Assembly (NCBI GenBank): GCA_964035545.1
Contig: OZ037767.1
Coordinates: 237,001-301,000 of the forward strand
Direction: 5' to 3'
DNA from: Bugula neritina
Lineage: Eukaryota; Bryozoa; Gymnolaemata; Cheilostomatida; Bugulidae
Length of the DNA stretch: 64,000 nucleotides
Below, one piece after another: positions 11,584 to 24,163 of this stretch; position 1 is the stretch's first letter; each line of letters opens with the position of its first letter. The translations under genes and the position numbers were made by a program. A model generated the notes under the pieces. That model was not told the DNA's origin, did no database searches, and saw nothing but the letters and a program-made list of their open reading frames with translations.

Positions 11584-14500
11584 ATCCTATCCTATACTTT
11601 AAACTGTAGATACCCCAATAGACAGTCAGTCATGTGACAGTAGACACGCCCCCTGCTCTAGTTTCAGTGAAAATCTTCAAGAGAATATCAAATCTTTGAC
11701 TGAAGAGAACTTCCTTTCAGGTCTGTAGCCATATTGTATCTCCTGCTTTGCTTGTATCAGTTCCATTATATTCTAATTAAATACGGTATTATACTGTATT
11801 GTATTATATCCTGAGTATTAGACTGTATTGTATTATATTCTAAGTATTATACTGTATTGTATTACATTCTAAGCATTATGCTGTGTTATATTATAATTGC
11901 AGTTTGTGTGTTTTTTAGATGACTATATTCTCACCATCATAACATTCAAACATGCTCAACACAATTCTAATCTACAAGACAAGTTCAGGTAAGTTACTGA
12001 TGAGTTACATGTGAGTATCTCTCCTATCTTGACATGTCAGTATCTCTCTTATCTTGACATGTCAGTATCTCTCCTATCTTGACATGTGAATATCTCTCCT
12101 ATCTTGACATGTGAATATCTCTCCTATCTTGACATGTCAGTATCTCTCTTATCTTGACATGTCAGTATCTCTCCTATCTTGACATGTGAGTATCTCTCCT
12201 ATCTTGACATGTCAGTATCTCTCCTATCTTGACATGTGAATATCTCTCCTATCTTGACATGTGAATATCTCTCCTATCTTGACATGTCAGTATCTCTCCT
12301 ATCTTGACATGTGAGTATCTCTCCTATCTTGACATGTGAATATCTCTCCTATCTTGACATGTGAATATCTCTCCTATCTTGACATGTCAGTATCTCTCCT
12401 ATCTTGACATGTCAGTATCTCTCCTATCTTCACATGTCAGTATCTCTCCTATCTTGACATGTCAGTATCTCTCTTATCTTGACATGTCAGTATCTCTCCT
12501 ATCTTCACATGTGAGTATCTCTCCTATCTTGACATGTCAGTATCTCTCCTATCTTCACATGTCAGTATCTCTCCTATCTTCACATGTGAGTATCTCTCCT
12601 ATCTTGACATGTCAGTATCTCTCCTATCTTCACATGTGAATATCTCTCCTATCTTAACATATCAGTATCTCTCCTATCTTGACATGTCAGTATCTCTCCT
12701 ATCTTCACATGTCAGTATCTCTCCTATCTTCACATGTCAGTATCTCTCCTATCTTCACATGTCAGTATCTCTCCTATCTTCACATGTCAGTATCTCTCTT
12801 ATCTTGACATGTCAGTATCTCTCCTATCTTCACATGTCAGTATCTCTTCTATCTTCACATGTGAGTATCTCTCCTATCTTCACATGTGAGTATCTCTCCT
12901 ATCTTGACATGTCAGTATCTCTCCTATCTTCACATGTCAGTATCTCTTCTATCTTCACATGTGAGTATCTCTCCTATCTTGACATGTCAGTATCTCTCCT
13001 ATCTTGACATGTCAGTATCTCTCCTATCTTCACATGTCAGTATCTCTCCTATCTTCACATGTCAGTATCTCTTCTATCTTGACATGTGAGTATCTCTCCT
13101 ATCTTGACATGTCAGTATCTCTCCTATCTTGACATGTGAGTATCTCTCCTATCTTGACATGTCAGTATCTCTCCTATCTTGACATGTCAGTATCTCTCCT
13201 ATCTTGACATCTCAGTATCTCTCCTATCTTGACATGTCAGTATCTCTCCTATCTTGACATGTCAGTATCTCTCCTATCTTGACATGTCAGTATCTCTCCT
13301 ATCGTGACATGTGAGTATCTCTCCTATCTTGACATGTGAGTATCTCTCCTATCTTGACATGTGAGTATCTCTCCTATCTTCACATGTCAGTATCTCTCCT
13401 ATCTTGACATGTGAGTATCTCTCCTATCTTGACATGTGAGTATCTCTCCTATCTTCACATGTCAGTATCTCTCCTATCTTGACATGTCAGTATCTCTCTT
13501 ATCTTGACATGTCAGTATCTCTCCTATCTTGACATGTCAGTATCTCTCCTATCTTGACATGTGAGTATCTCTCCTATCTTGACATGTCAGTATCTCTCCT
13601 ATCTTGACATGTGAGTATCTCTCCTATCTTGACATGTGAGTATCTCTCCTATCTTGACATGTGAGTATCTCTCCTATCTTGACATGTGAGTATCTCTCCT
13701 ATCTTGACATGTCAGTATCTCTCCTATCTTCACATGTCAGTATCTCTCCTATCTTGACATGTCAGTATCTCTCCTATCTTCACATGTCAGTATCTCTCCT
13801 ATCTTCACATGTCAGTATCTCTCTTATCTTGACATGTGAGTATCTCTCCTATCTTGACATTTCAGTATCTCTCCTATCTTGACATGTCAGTATCTCTCCT
13901 ATCTTGACATGTGAATATCTCTCCTATCTTGACATGTGAGTATCTCTCCTATCTTGACATGTGAGTATCTCTCCTATCTTGACATGTCAGTATCTCTCCT
14001 ATCTTCACATGTCAGTATCTCTCCTATCTTCACATGTCAGTATCTCTCCTATCTTCACATGTCAGTATCTCTCCTATCTTGACATGTCAGTATCTCTCTT
14101 ATCTTGACATGTGAGTATCTCTCCTATCTTGACATGTCAGTATCTCTCCTATCTTCACATGTCAGTATCTCTCCTATCTTCACATGTGAGTATCTCTCCT
14201 ATCTTGACATGTCAGTATCTCTCCTATCTTGACATCTCAGTATCTCTCCTATCTTGACATGTCAGTATCTCTCCTATCTTGACATGTCAGTATCTCTCCT
14301 ATCTTGACATGTGAGTATCTCTCCTATCTTCACATGTCAGTATCTCTCCTATCTTCACATGTCAGTATCTCTCCTATCTTGACATGTGAATATCTCTCCT
14401 ATCTTCATATGTGAGTATCTCTCCTATCTTGACATGTGAGTATCTCTCCTATCTTCACATGTCAGTATCTCTCCTATCTTGACATGTGAGTATCTCTCTT

Positions 14501-16654
14501 ATCTTGACATGTCAGTATCTCTCCTATCTTGACATGTCAGTATCTCTCCTATCTTCACATGTCAGTATCTCTCCTATCTTCACATGTCAGTATCTCTCCT
14601 ATCTTGACATCTCAGTATCTCTCCTATCTTGACATGTGAGTCCTAGCTGTTAAATACTTATTAAGTTGACAGATTTCTATTTATAGAATAACTGTGACAT
14701 CTCTGTTAGCTCACAGCTCTGTTGGATTATTATTCTTGATTATCGGAGACAGAGAAAGCCAGCAGATAGCCAAATCTATTCTGAGGGAGTCGGCAGCAAG
14801 AAATGACATAACAACAAAATACCAGGTAATGTGTTACCTGATTCACTATATACACTGTCTGTATGTAGTGTGTATATATACATAATATATGTATATATAC
14901 GCTGTCTGTATGTAGTGTGTATATATACATAATATATGTATATATACGCTGTCTGTATGTAGTGTGTATATATACATAATACATGTATATACTATCTTCT
15001 CCGTACAGGTGGCTGAAGTTGATGCCGAGTGGATGGCAACTGAACTGCACACAGTTGTTGAGCCAATGCAACGGTGAGAGGAAAGACAACTTCAGTAGCT
15101 GTATTAATATTCACTAACAGTTGTATATAGTATTCTATACTCTCATAGTATTAGTGTGTTACTGTGTATATTCTTAGTGTATAATCTCAGTGCTGACTGA
15201 AGCTGCTATCTCGGGCTATTCTCCAATGCAGGTACTTCAGCTCCAAAAAAGACGCTTATTATTCTGACTCCCTTTTCTTCCTTTCTATCGCCATTCACCA
15301 AGTACTTCCTGTCTCTATAAAGAAGGCCGTCATGTTGGACGCTGATCTAAAGTTCATGTCGGATATCAAAGAGCTCTACGACTTATTCAATGACTTCTCA
15401 TCTGAACAGGTCATTGGTGAGTCTCAGTGTAATGTTACTCTACTCTCAGTATACTGTTACTCTACTCTCAGTGTACTGTTACTCTACTCTCAGTATACTG
15501 TTACTCTACTCTCAGTATACTGTTACTCTACTCTCAGTGTACTGTTACTCTACTCTCAGTGTACTGTTACTCTACTCTCAGTGTACTGTTACTCTACTCT
15601 CAGTGTACTGTTACTCTACTCTTAGTGTACTGTTACTCTACTCTCAGTGTACTGTTACTCTACTCTCAGTGTACTGTTACTCTACTCTCAGTATACTGTT
15701 ACTCTACTCTCAGTATACTGTTACTCTACTCTCAGTATGCTGTTACTCTACTCTCAGTATACTGTTACTCTACTCTCAGTATACTGTTACTCTACTCTCA
15801 GTATACTGTTACTCTACTCTCAGTATACTGTTACTCTACTCTCAGTATACTGTTACTCTACTCTCAGTATACTGTTACTCTACTCTCAGTGTACTGTTAC
15901 TCTACTCTCAGTGTACTGTTACTCTACTCTCAGTGTACTGTTACTCTACTCTCAGTATACTGTTACTCTACTCTCAGTGTACTGTTACTCTACTCTCAGT
16001 GTACTGTTACTCTACTCTCAGTGTACTGTTACTCTACTCTCAGTATACTGTTACTCTACTCTCAGTGTACTGTTACTCTACTCTCAGTGTACTGTTACTC
16101 ATTATTTAGGAATTGCCAGAGAAAACCAGCCAGTATATAGACACACCTTCTCTCACTATAGAAGTTACAATGTTGGTACGAGGGTGGGGGAACCTCCCCC
16201 TAATGGTCTCACAGGATTCAACAGGTACACAACCGTGTTTCTTCACTGCCATTATAAGCATTTTATTCTTAGTACCTGTAAACTTACCTTGGCGTAGTTT
16301 ACAGGTAGACGCGTGCTTCTATAGTCTTTGCTTGCTTGTAGCGGAGTTTTATTACTCAATTTAGAGGCAATGAGGTCTTCCAACTTATACAACTCTCTAC
16401 TCATTGAAGAGACTATTGAGGTCTTGTCCGATAAGTACAAGTTCAAAGGTCACCTAGGAGACCAAGACTTCTTCACATTGATCTCTTTAGATTATGAACA
16501 TCTATTCTATATATTACCATGTGGGTGGAATAGACAGTTGTGTACTTGGTGGAGAGATCATGGTTATGAGAAAGAGTTCAATGATTATTATGAATGCAAT
16601 GAGATGGTTAGCGTGTACCACGGCAACTGTAACACAGCTATACCCGGGCAGTGA
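11312..16654 (+). CDS. XXYLT1: Xyloside xylosyltransferase 1, 8 exons
   Basis: Seen: exons 11312-11429, 11610-11720, 11919-11988, 14687-14825, 15009-15073, 15232-15416, 16110-16224 and 16342-16654 give an unbroken 371-aa frame. A short hydrophobic N-terminus (LLALSVLVM) suits a type II ER signal anchor. A GT-A domain follows, with the metal-binding DxD in MLDADLKF (D204, D206), then GIARENQPVYRHTF, GHLGDQDFF, WNRQLCTWWRDHGY and YHGNCNT at the C-terminus. Known: these are hallmarks of XXYLT1, which adds the second xylose to Xyl-Glc on EGF repeats of Notch and clotting factors in the ER. The start fits as the first in-frame ATG before the anchor. Introns 3 and 6 are large tandem arrays. Confidence 0.95.
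11468..11577. repeat. (TA)n tract, XXYLT1 intron 1
   Basis: A dinucleotide run preceded by a gttatctatatg-like dyad, ending 32 bases before the exon 2 acceptor. Confidence 0.9.
12005..14638. repeat. 25-bp megasatellite, XXYLT1 intron 3
   Basis: Roughly 105 copies of a 25-bp unit containing tatctctcctatcttgacat. The variable part alternates between atgtgagtatc, which contains the donor consensus gtgagt, and atgtcagtatc; a further variant has ttcacatg. The array begins about 15 bases after the exon 3 donor and stops about 45 bases before exon 4. Confidence 0.95.
14846..14995. repeat. 52-bp array, XXYLT1 intron 4
   Basis: Three copies of a unit with ctgtctgtatgtagtgtgta fill most of the intron. 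Confidence 0.85.
15425..16100. repeat. 22-bp array with acceptor-like units, XXYLT1 intron 6
   Basis: About 30 copies of a unit containing tgttactctactctcagt. Each has a pyrimidine-rich stretch ending in cag, resembling a 3' splice site. The real acceptor (attatttag) follows directly. The long open frames in all three plus-strand frames come only from the repeat. Confidence 0.93.
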
Positions 16655-16663
16655 GGCTTACTT

Positions 16664-16915
16664 AACTACTTGACTATATGTACTTAACTACTTGACTATA
16701 TGCACTCGACTACTTGACTATATGTACTTAACTACTTGACTATACGCACTCGACTACTTGACTATATGTACTCGACTACTCGACTATATGTACTTGAATA
16801 CTTGACTATATGTACTCGACTACTCGACTATATGTACTTGAATACTTGACTATATGTACTCGACTACTTGACCATATGTACTTGACTACTTGACTATATG
16901 TACTTGAATACTTGA
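16664..16915. repeat. 22-bp array in the XXYLT1 3' UTR
   Basis: About eleven copies containing tacttgactatatgtact, lying between the stop codon at 16654 and the AATAAA at 16943, so presumably present in mature mRNA. Confidence 0.85.
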
Positions 16916-16942
16916 CTATGTTATTTTTCTTTCAGTTTTGAT

Positions 16943-16948
16943 AATAAA
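16943..16948 (+). promoter_or_regulatory. Poly(A) signal for XXYLT1
   Basis: AATAAA 289 bases after the stop codon, followed by a less repetitive region. Confidence 0.65.
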
Positions 16949-16954
16949 CTGTCT

Positions 16955-17374
16955 CACAGCATACTCTGTACTACTGCGCCCTCTTCCTTTACCTAGATAA
17001 CCCTGTAAGTTCTCTACTCTACAGCTCGCAGCACTCCATACAGGTTTCAGGGTCTAACTTTATTATGTTGGCACAGGAATATATGTAACAGACGAGACAT
17101 AAAGTGACGTAATACTAAACGTGATACTAAATGTGATTCATATACTGACAGCTGTGTAGCAGCAGGCACATAGCAAGTAGAAACTACCAGTTAACCATAC
17201 AGTGCAGAATGGAGAGCAGAGATTGTAAATATATCAGTTAGAAATCTGTACTGTATACTGCATAGCATATAATTAACTTATAAGAACCCTTACTAAAAGA
17301 TATCCAACACTACCGAAGATACTAACATTGGGGATTATTGATTCAATTCATAAAATTAATTAAATACTTTGAAG
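16955..17374. other. Convergent 3' region between XXYLT1 and GPR107
   Basis: The two genes converge here. No exon or array seen. Confidence 0.5.
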
Positions 17375-17380
17375 TTTATT
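17375..17380 (-). promoter_or_regulatory. Candidate poly(A) signal for the GPR107/108 gene
   Basis: AATAAA on the minus strand 224 bases past the stop at 17604. A second minus-strand AATAAA is at 17059-17064. Confidence 0.45.
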
Positions 17381-17403
17381 AGTGTCAGTCAAGTTTGCAC
17401 TTG

Positions 17404-17622
17404 ACTGAATCAAGTTCATGATTTGATTCAGTCAAGTTCATGACTTGAGTCAATCAAGTCCATGACTTGAATCAATCAAGTCCATGACTTGAATCAATCA
17501 AGTCCATGACTTGAGTCAATCAAGTCCATGACTTGAATCAATCAAGTTCATGACTTGAGTCAATCAAGTTCATGACTTGAATCAATCAAGTTCATGACTT
17601 GAGTCAATCAAGTTCATGACTT
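17404..17622. repeat. 22-bp array overlapping the GPR107/108 stop codon
   Basis: About ten copies containing aagtccatgacttgaatca, each with the near-palindrome caagt-catgacttg. The array covers the last few codons, the stop (17604-17606) and the start of the 3' UTR. Confidence 0.9.
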
Positions 17623-20600
17623 GATTCTCCGTTGTTTACAAGAGTCTGTTTCTCAGGATCGTCTGAATTTACTTTCAGAGTCAAATTTCTTCTTTTCGCA
17701 TCCTTCGATATTCCAGATTGTGTGACTCTACATGAGATAATAATATACATCTAATAATATAATAATATACATCTAATAATATAATAATATACATTTAATA
17801 ATGTAATAATATACATCTAATAATATAATAATATACATCTAATGATGTAATAATATACATCTAATAATGTAATAATATACATCTAATAATATGCATCTAA
17901 TAATATAATAATATACTTCTAATAATATAATAATATACATCTAATAATGTAATAATATACATCTAATAATATAATAATATACATCTACTAATAATAATTA
18001 TAGTATATCTGTATAACTATATAGTATATCTGTATATAGTATATCTGTATAACTATATAGTATATCTGTATATAGTATATCTGTATACAGTATATCTGTA
18101 TAACTATATAGTATATCTGTATATAGTATATCTGTATATAGTATATCTGTATAACTATATAGTATATCTGTATAACTATATAGTATATCTGTATATAATA
18201 TATCTGTATACAGTATATCTGTATAACTATAGTAAATACAAGCAGAGACGAGTCAACTTACGGCATTTCTATTACTTCCTCCTCATCTGAGTCCGGAGGA
18301 ATCTGAAAGTACGGATTGTCATCAGCTGGTCTGAATTTGTATCCAAGGAGAATGAGAAACCCAATGATGGTGACTTCAGTGAAGAAATCTCCCAGCCAGG
18401 AGTACTGGTAGGGTAGTGTGTACTACAACATCATAGTAGTACATAGTAACAGTAGTAAATAGTAACAGTAGTAAATAGTTACAGTAGTACATAGTAACAG
18501 TAGTACATGGTAACAGTAGTACACAGTAATAGTAGTACACAGTAACAGTAGTACATAGTAACAGTAGTAAATAGTTACAGTAGTACATAGTTACAGTAGT
18601 ACACAGTAACAGTAGTACATAGTTACAGTAGTACATAGTAACAGTAGTACATAGTTACAGTAGTACATAGTAACAGTAGTACATAGTAACAGTAGTACAT
18701 AGTAACAGTAGTACATAGTAACAGTAGTACATAGTAACAGTAGTACATAGTAACAGTAGTACATAGTTACAGTAGTACATAGTAACAGTAGTACACAGTA
18801 ACAGTAGTACATAGTAACAGTAGTACATAGTAACAGTAGTACATAGTAACAGTAGTACATAGTTACAGTAGTACATAGTAACAGTAGTACATAGTTACAG
18901 TAGTACATAGTAACAGTAGTACATAGTTACAGTAGTACATAGTAACAGTAGTACACAGTAATAGTAGTACACAGTAACAGTAGTACATAGTAACAGTAGT
19001 AAATAGTTACAGTAGTACATAGTTACAGTAGTACATAGTAACAGTAGTACACAGTAATAGTAGTACACAGTAACAGTAGTACATAGTAACAGTAGTACAT
19101 AGTAACAGTAGTACATAGTAACAGTAGTACATAGTAACAGTAGTACATAGTAACAATAAAGCTGGACGTACCTCAAACACCAGAATGACGATTCTAGTGA
19201 TGTAAATGTAAGAAATCACCTGCAAGGAGAGATAAACATAATGAGTATTAGAACCAGTATTTGGTGCGACATGCGACAAGCTACATGAAAGGCAAGTGTT
19301 ATGTTAAAGATACTCGCCAATACGTAGAGGGTCTTGAAGAGGCGGAGTTTCCTCAGGTTAAGAGCCGCTTTGCCGTCTGTCTGAGAGGCCTCATTCAGGT
19401 GCCTTATACTCCTAGACAAGTATGAGCAATGTGAGGCCAAGGTGCATACAAAGTGATTCATGTTTGAACTTATTGGCCTTTAGAAATGTTGCTGTTGTAA
19501 GATCTACTTTAGCTGAACTGGTGTCACACACTAATGATGACAACTATAACCTATTCATGACTTATAGGACATGCTATTAGGAGTTATTACCCCTGAATAT
19601 ATACTGAATACACAACAGACTACAGTTTCATACCAGATAACAGGAAGTAGGATAACAACACAGCAGAGCAAGTCTACTACAACAGAGATGGTGTGCCACG
19701 TGGAATATGACTTTGTAGCCACTTCTGTCTCCCCCATTATCACCTTAAAATACATCACATCCTTATACATTATAGGTTATATCATAGTACAGAGTGGTTG
19801 AGTATTAGTTAGAGTGACTGAGTAGTAGTTAGAGTGACTGAGTAGTAGTTAGAGTGACTGAGTAGTAGTTAGAGTGACTGAATAGTAGTTAGAGTGACTG
19901 AGTAGTAGTTAGAGTGACTGAATAGTAGTTAGAGTGACTGAATAGTAGTTAGAGTGACTAAGTAGTAGTTAGAGTGACTAAGTAGTAGTTAGAGTGACTG
20001 AGTAGTAGTTAGAGTGACTGGGTAGTGGTTAGAGTGACTAAGTAGTAGTTAGAGTGACTGAGTAATAGTACAGAGTGACTGAGTAGTAGTTAGAGTGACT
20101 GAGTAGTAGTTAGAGTGACTGAGTAGTAGTTAGACTAACTCATACTAACACGAGAAACATATACTAGTAACTGCAGAGGAATGGCCACTAAGAACAACTT
20201 CTTTTCCTTGTCACTGAACACATGCTTTATGAATGTCCAGCCACTGCCAACTAACATCACTGTGAGGAATAGCATTATTGTCTTCATTCTGAAAAATACA
20301 GCCAATAGCAGGCGTCAATACATAAAATACAGCCAATAGCAGACGCCGATACATAAATCTCACTTCAATAATCAGTCACACTAGTAAAAAAAGTTGATAT
20401 ATCAAAAGAGGTTCCCACAAAGAGGGGACAACTAACAGAGTTTCAGCAAATACAACAGACGAGTGTTTGTTGCAAATACACAGTAGATATTATACAGTAG
20501 ATATTACACAGTAGATATTACACAGTAAATATTACACAGTAGATATTACACAGTAGATATTACACATTAGATATTACACAGTAGATATTATACAGTATAT

Positions 20601-23600
20601 ATTATACAGTAGATATTATACAGTAGATATTATACAGTAGATATCATACAGTAGATATCATACAGTAGATATTATACAGTAGATATTATACAGTAGATAT
20701 TATACAGTAGATATTATACAGTAGATATTATACAGTAGATATTACACAGTAGATACTATACAGTAGATATTATACAGTATATATTACACAGTAGATATTA
20801 CACAGTAGATATTATACAGTAGATATTATACAGTAGATATTATACAGTATATATTATACAGTAGATATTATACAGTAGATATTATACAGTAGATATTATA
20901 CAGTAGATATTATACAGTAGATATTATACAGTAGATATTATACAGTAGATATTATACAGTAGATATTATACAGTAGACATTATACAGTAGATATTATACA
21001 GTAGATATTATACAGTAGATATTATACAGTAGATATTATACAGTAGAGATTATACAGTAGATATTATAAAACTCACAGGTATGAAATATAGAATATAACA
21101 GCCCAGATTGTTTTCTCTTCGCCTTGAAGTCCGATATAGTAAAAGTTTGTCTGCAGAATGTACACCAATATCATTATTCAACATATAATAATATAACATA
21201 TGATAATATAACATATAATAATATAACATATCATATTATAACATATAATAATAAGATGCATAATAATATAATATATAATAATATAACATACAACAATACA
21301 ACATAATACATAGTAACTTACCCCATGAAAAAGAGCAGACAAGGCTTTACAGTAGCACACAGCTAGCATGAGATAGTGTGTCTTATACACTCCTGACCTG
21401 TGTAACATATGTACACAGCTGAGTGTAATATAATGTAACAGAGAGTAATATAATGTAACAGAGAGTAATATAGTGTAGCAGAGAGTAATATAACGTAGCA
21501 GAGAGTAATATAGTGTAGCAGAGAGTAATATAACGTAGCAGAGAGTAATATAATGTAGCAGAGAGTAATATAGTGTAGCAGAGTGTAATATAATGTAACG
21601 GAGAGTAATATAATGTAACAGAGAGTAATATAATGTAACAGAGAGTAATATAATGTAACAGAGAGTAATATAGAGGGAATACTCACACAGCTGAACGCAG
21701 CACACGAAGCCATATAAAGCTGAGTATAACATAAGCAACACAGACAGAAAAGAACAGGTACGGCTCAGGTATATCTCCAGCACTAAGATATGTGTTCTGT
21801 TTTTTATTTCTACCAGTAATATTAGCCTGGAAAGTATATAACAGACTATCAGGTGAAGGGTATATAACAGACTATCAGGTGAAGAGTATATAACATACTA
21901 TCAGGTGAAGGGTATATAACATACTATCAGGTGAAGAGTATATAACAGACTATTAGGTGAAGGGTATATAACAGACTATCAGGTGAAGAGTATATAACAG
22001 ACTATCAGGTGAAGAGTATATAACAGACTATCAGGTGAAGAGTTTATAACAGACTATCATGTGAAGGGTATATAACATACTATCAGGTGAAGAGGATATA
22101 ACAGACTATCAGGTGAAGAGTATATAAAATAGTCATGTATTACATAGGGTGGGACACTCACTGCTAGAACCTTCACAGGCAATACTGTTCCATCACCGAG
22201 TTTAGCACAGTTATGGAAGTATATAGAGTAGAGACCAGCCGCAGACTTGTTGGTCACAGTGAGTATAAACTGCAGAAAATATTCACATGTATACCAATTT
22301 GCACTTAGAATATGAGAGAGTTTAATATGCTTATAATATATGAGAGTTTAATATGCTACAAACTTGTCATAAAACATCCCTCTCATCTTACAATCCGAGT
22401 TCTTACAAGAGGAAAGAGAATGGCTGACAAGATAATACTGAATGCTGACAGTCCATAATAACCGAATACTTACAGACACCTGAAACATTTGCACAGAGCT
22501 CTCCGTATAGTTCACTGTGAGGGGAATCTCAACCAGTCTATTAGTTATAGGTTTGTGTGGAGCAGCTGCTACAAAAACTCAGACTGATAACCAGAGAGTG
22601 GACAGTTAAACTAGAACAGATTAGTCAACATACTTGTACAAGATTCTATCACTGTGACTTATTCAGGACATACTGGGACACTTGAATGGTTGAAAGTGGA
22701 CATGTAGGTAACAGCACACCTGGTTTAGTTGTCACTTTTCTCTTTACTAATTGATTCCCATCTTCACTGCTTGTATCAGTACTGTTACTTTCCTCCTCAA
22801 CTTTCTCTGTCTGTGCCGTAGTGATGACATCACCAGTACTGTTGCCCGAATCTCTAGACTTAGAACCACTTGGCATGTCTTGAGGTGATGGGACAGCCTT
22901 CCCGTGTGCCCACACCGGGGGCTCAGAAATCTTTAGGTCTATCAGCTCATTGGTTCGATTTATTCTCATAACACTGCAATCAACACTAATCTAAATATAT
23001 GCAGCGTATAAGCATACACAGCGTATAAGCATACACACGGCGTATAAGCATACGCAGCGTATAAGCATACGCAGGGTATAAGCATACACAGCGTACAAGC
23101 ATACACAGCGTACAAGCATACACAGCGTATAAGCATACACAGGGTATAAGCATACACACAGCATATAAGCATACACAGCGTATAAGCATACGCAGCGTAT
23201 AAGCATACGCAGCGTATAAGCATACGCAGGGTATAAGCATACACACGGCGTATAAGCATACGCAGCGTATAAGCATACGCAGGGTATAAGCATACACAGC
23301 GTACAAGCATACACAGCGTACAAGCATACACAGCGTATAAGCATACACAGGGTATAAGCATACACACAGCATATAAGCATACACAGCGTATAAGCATACG
23401 CAGCGTATAAGCATGAATGAGTGAGTAGAGAACTAACCTCTGACTGCCAACTGGCACCAGAATGAAACTGGCCACCAGACTGTTGTTGCTGGACGGTGAC
23501 TTGAGAGCACATTTGACAGTTCCCTCATTGACTGACTCCTTCAACAAGTTAACATTATATTACTAGATAATATATAGAATATTACTAGATAATATATAGA

Positions 23601-23837
23601 ACATTACTAGATAATATATAGAACATTACTAGATAATATATAGAATATTACTAGATAATATATAGAACATTACTAGATAATATATAGAACATTACTAGAT
23701 AATATATAGAATATTACTAGATAATATATAGAACATTACTAGATAATATATAGAACATTACTAGATAATATATAGAACATTACTAGATAATATATATAAT
23801 ACTACTAGATAATATATATATATATATATATATAGAT

Positions 23838-23879
<42 letters not shown>

Positions 23880-24089
23880 GTATACGAGAAACATTGTTGT
23901 TTTTTTTACTTTATACGTGTCATGCATAACGTCTAACGTAACATACTAATTTTTGAATTTCATTCATTGCTACTCTGAAGATGGGTACAGTGGTACCCGA
24001 AATATCAGTGTAATTACTTTACCTAATAAAGTAAAAAAAACAACAATGTTTCTCGTATACCTATTTATAATCAAATTGCTAGCTCGTAA

Positions 24090-24163
<74 letters not shown>

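Noticed and set aside
12361-13882. Long open frames in the 25-bp array
   Set aside because: The frames arise from periodic sequence without stops; no start context, splice support or protein-like composition.
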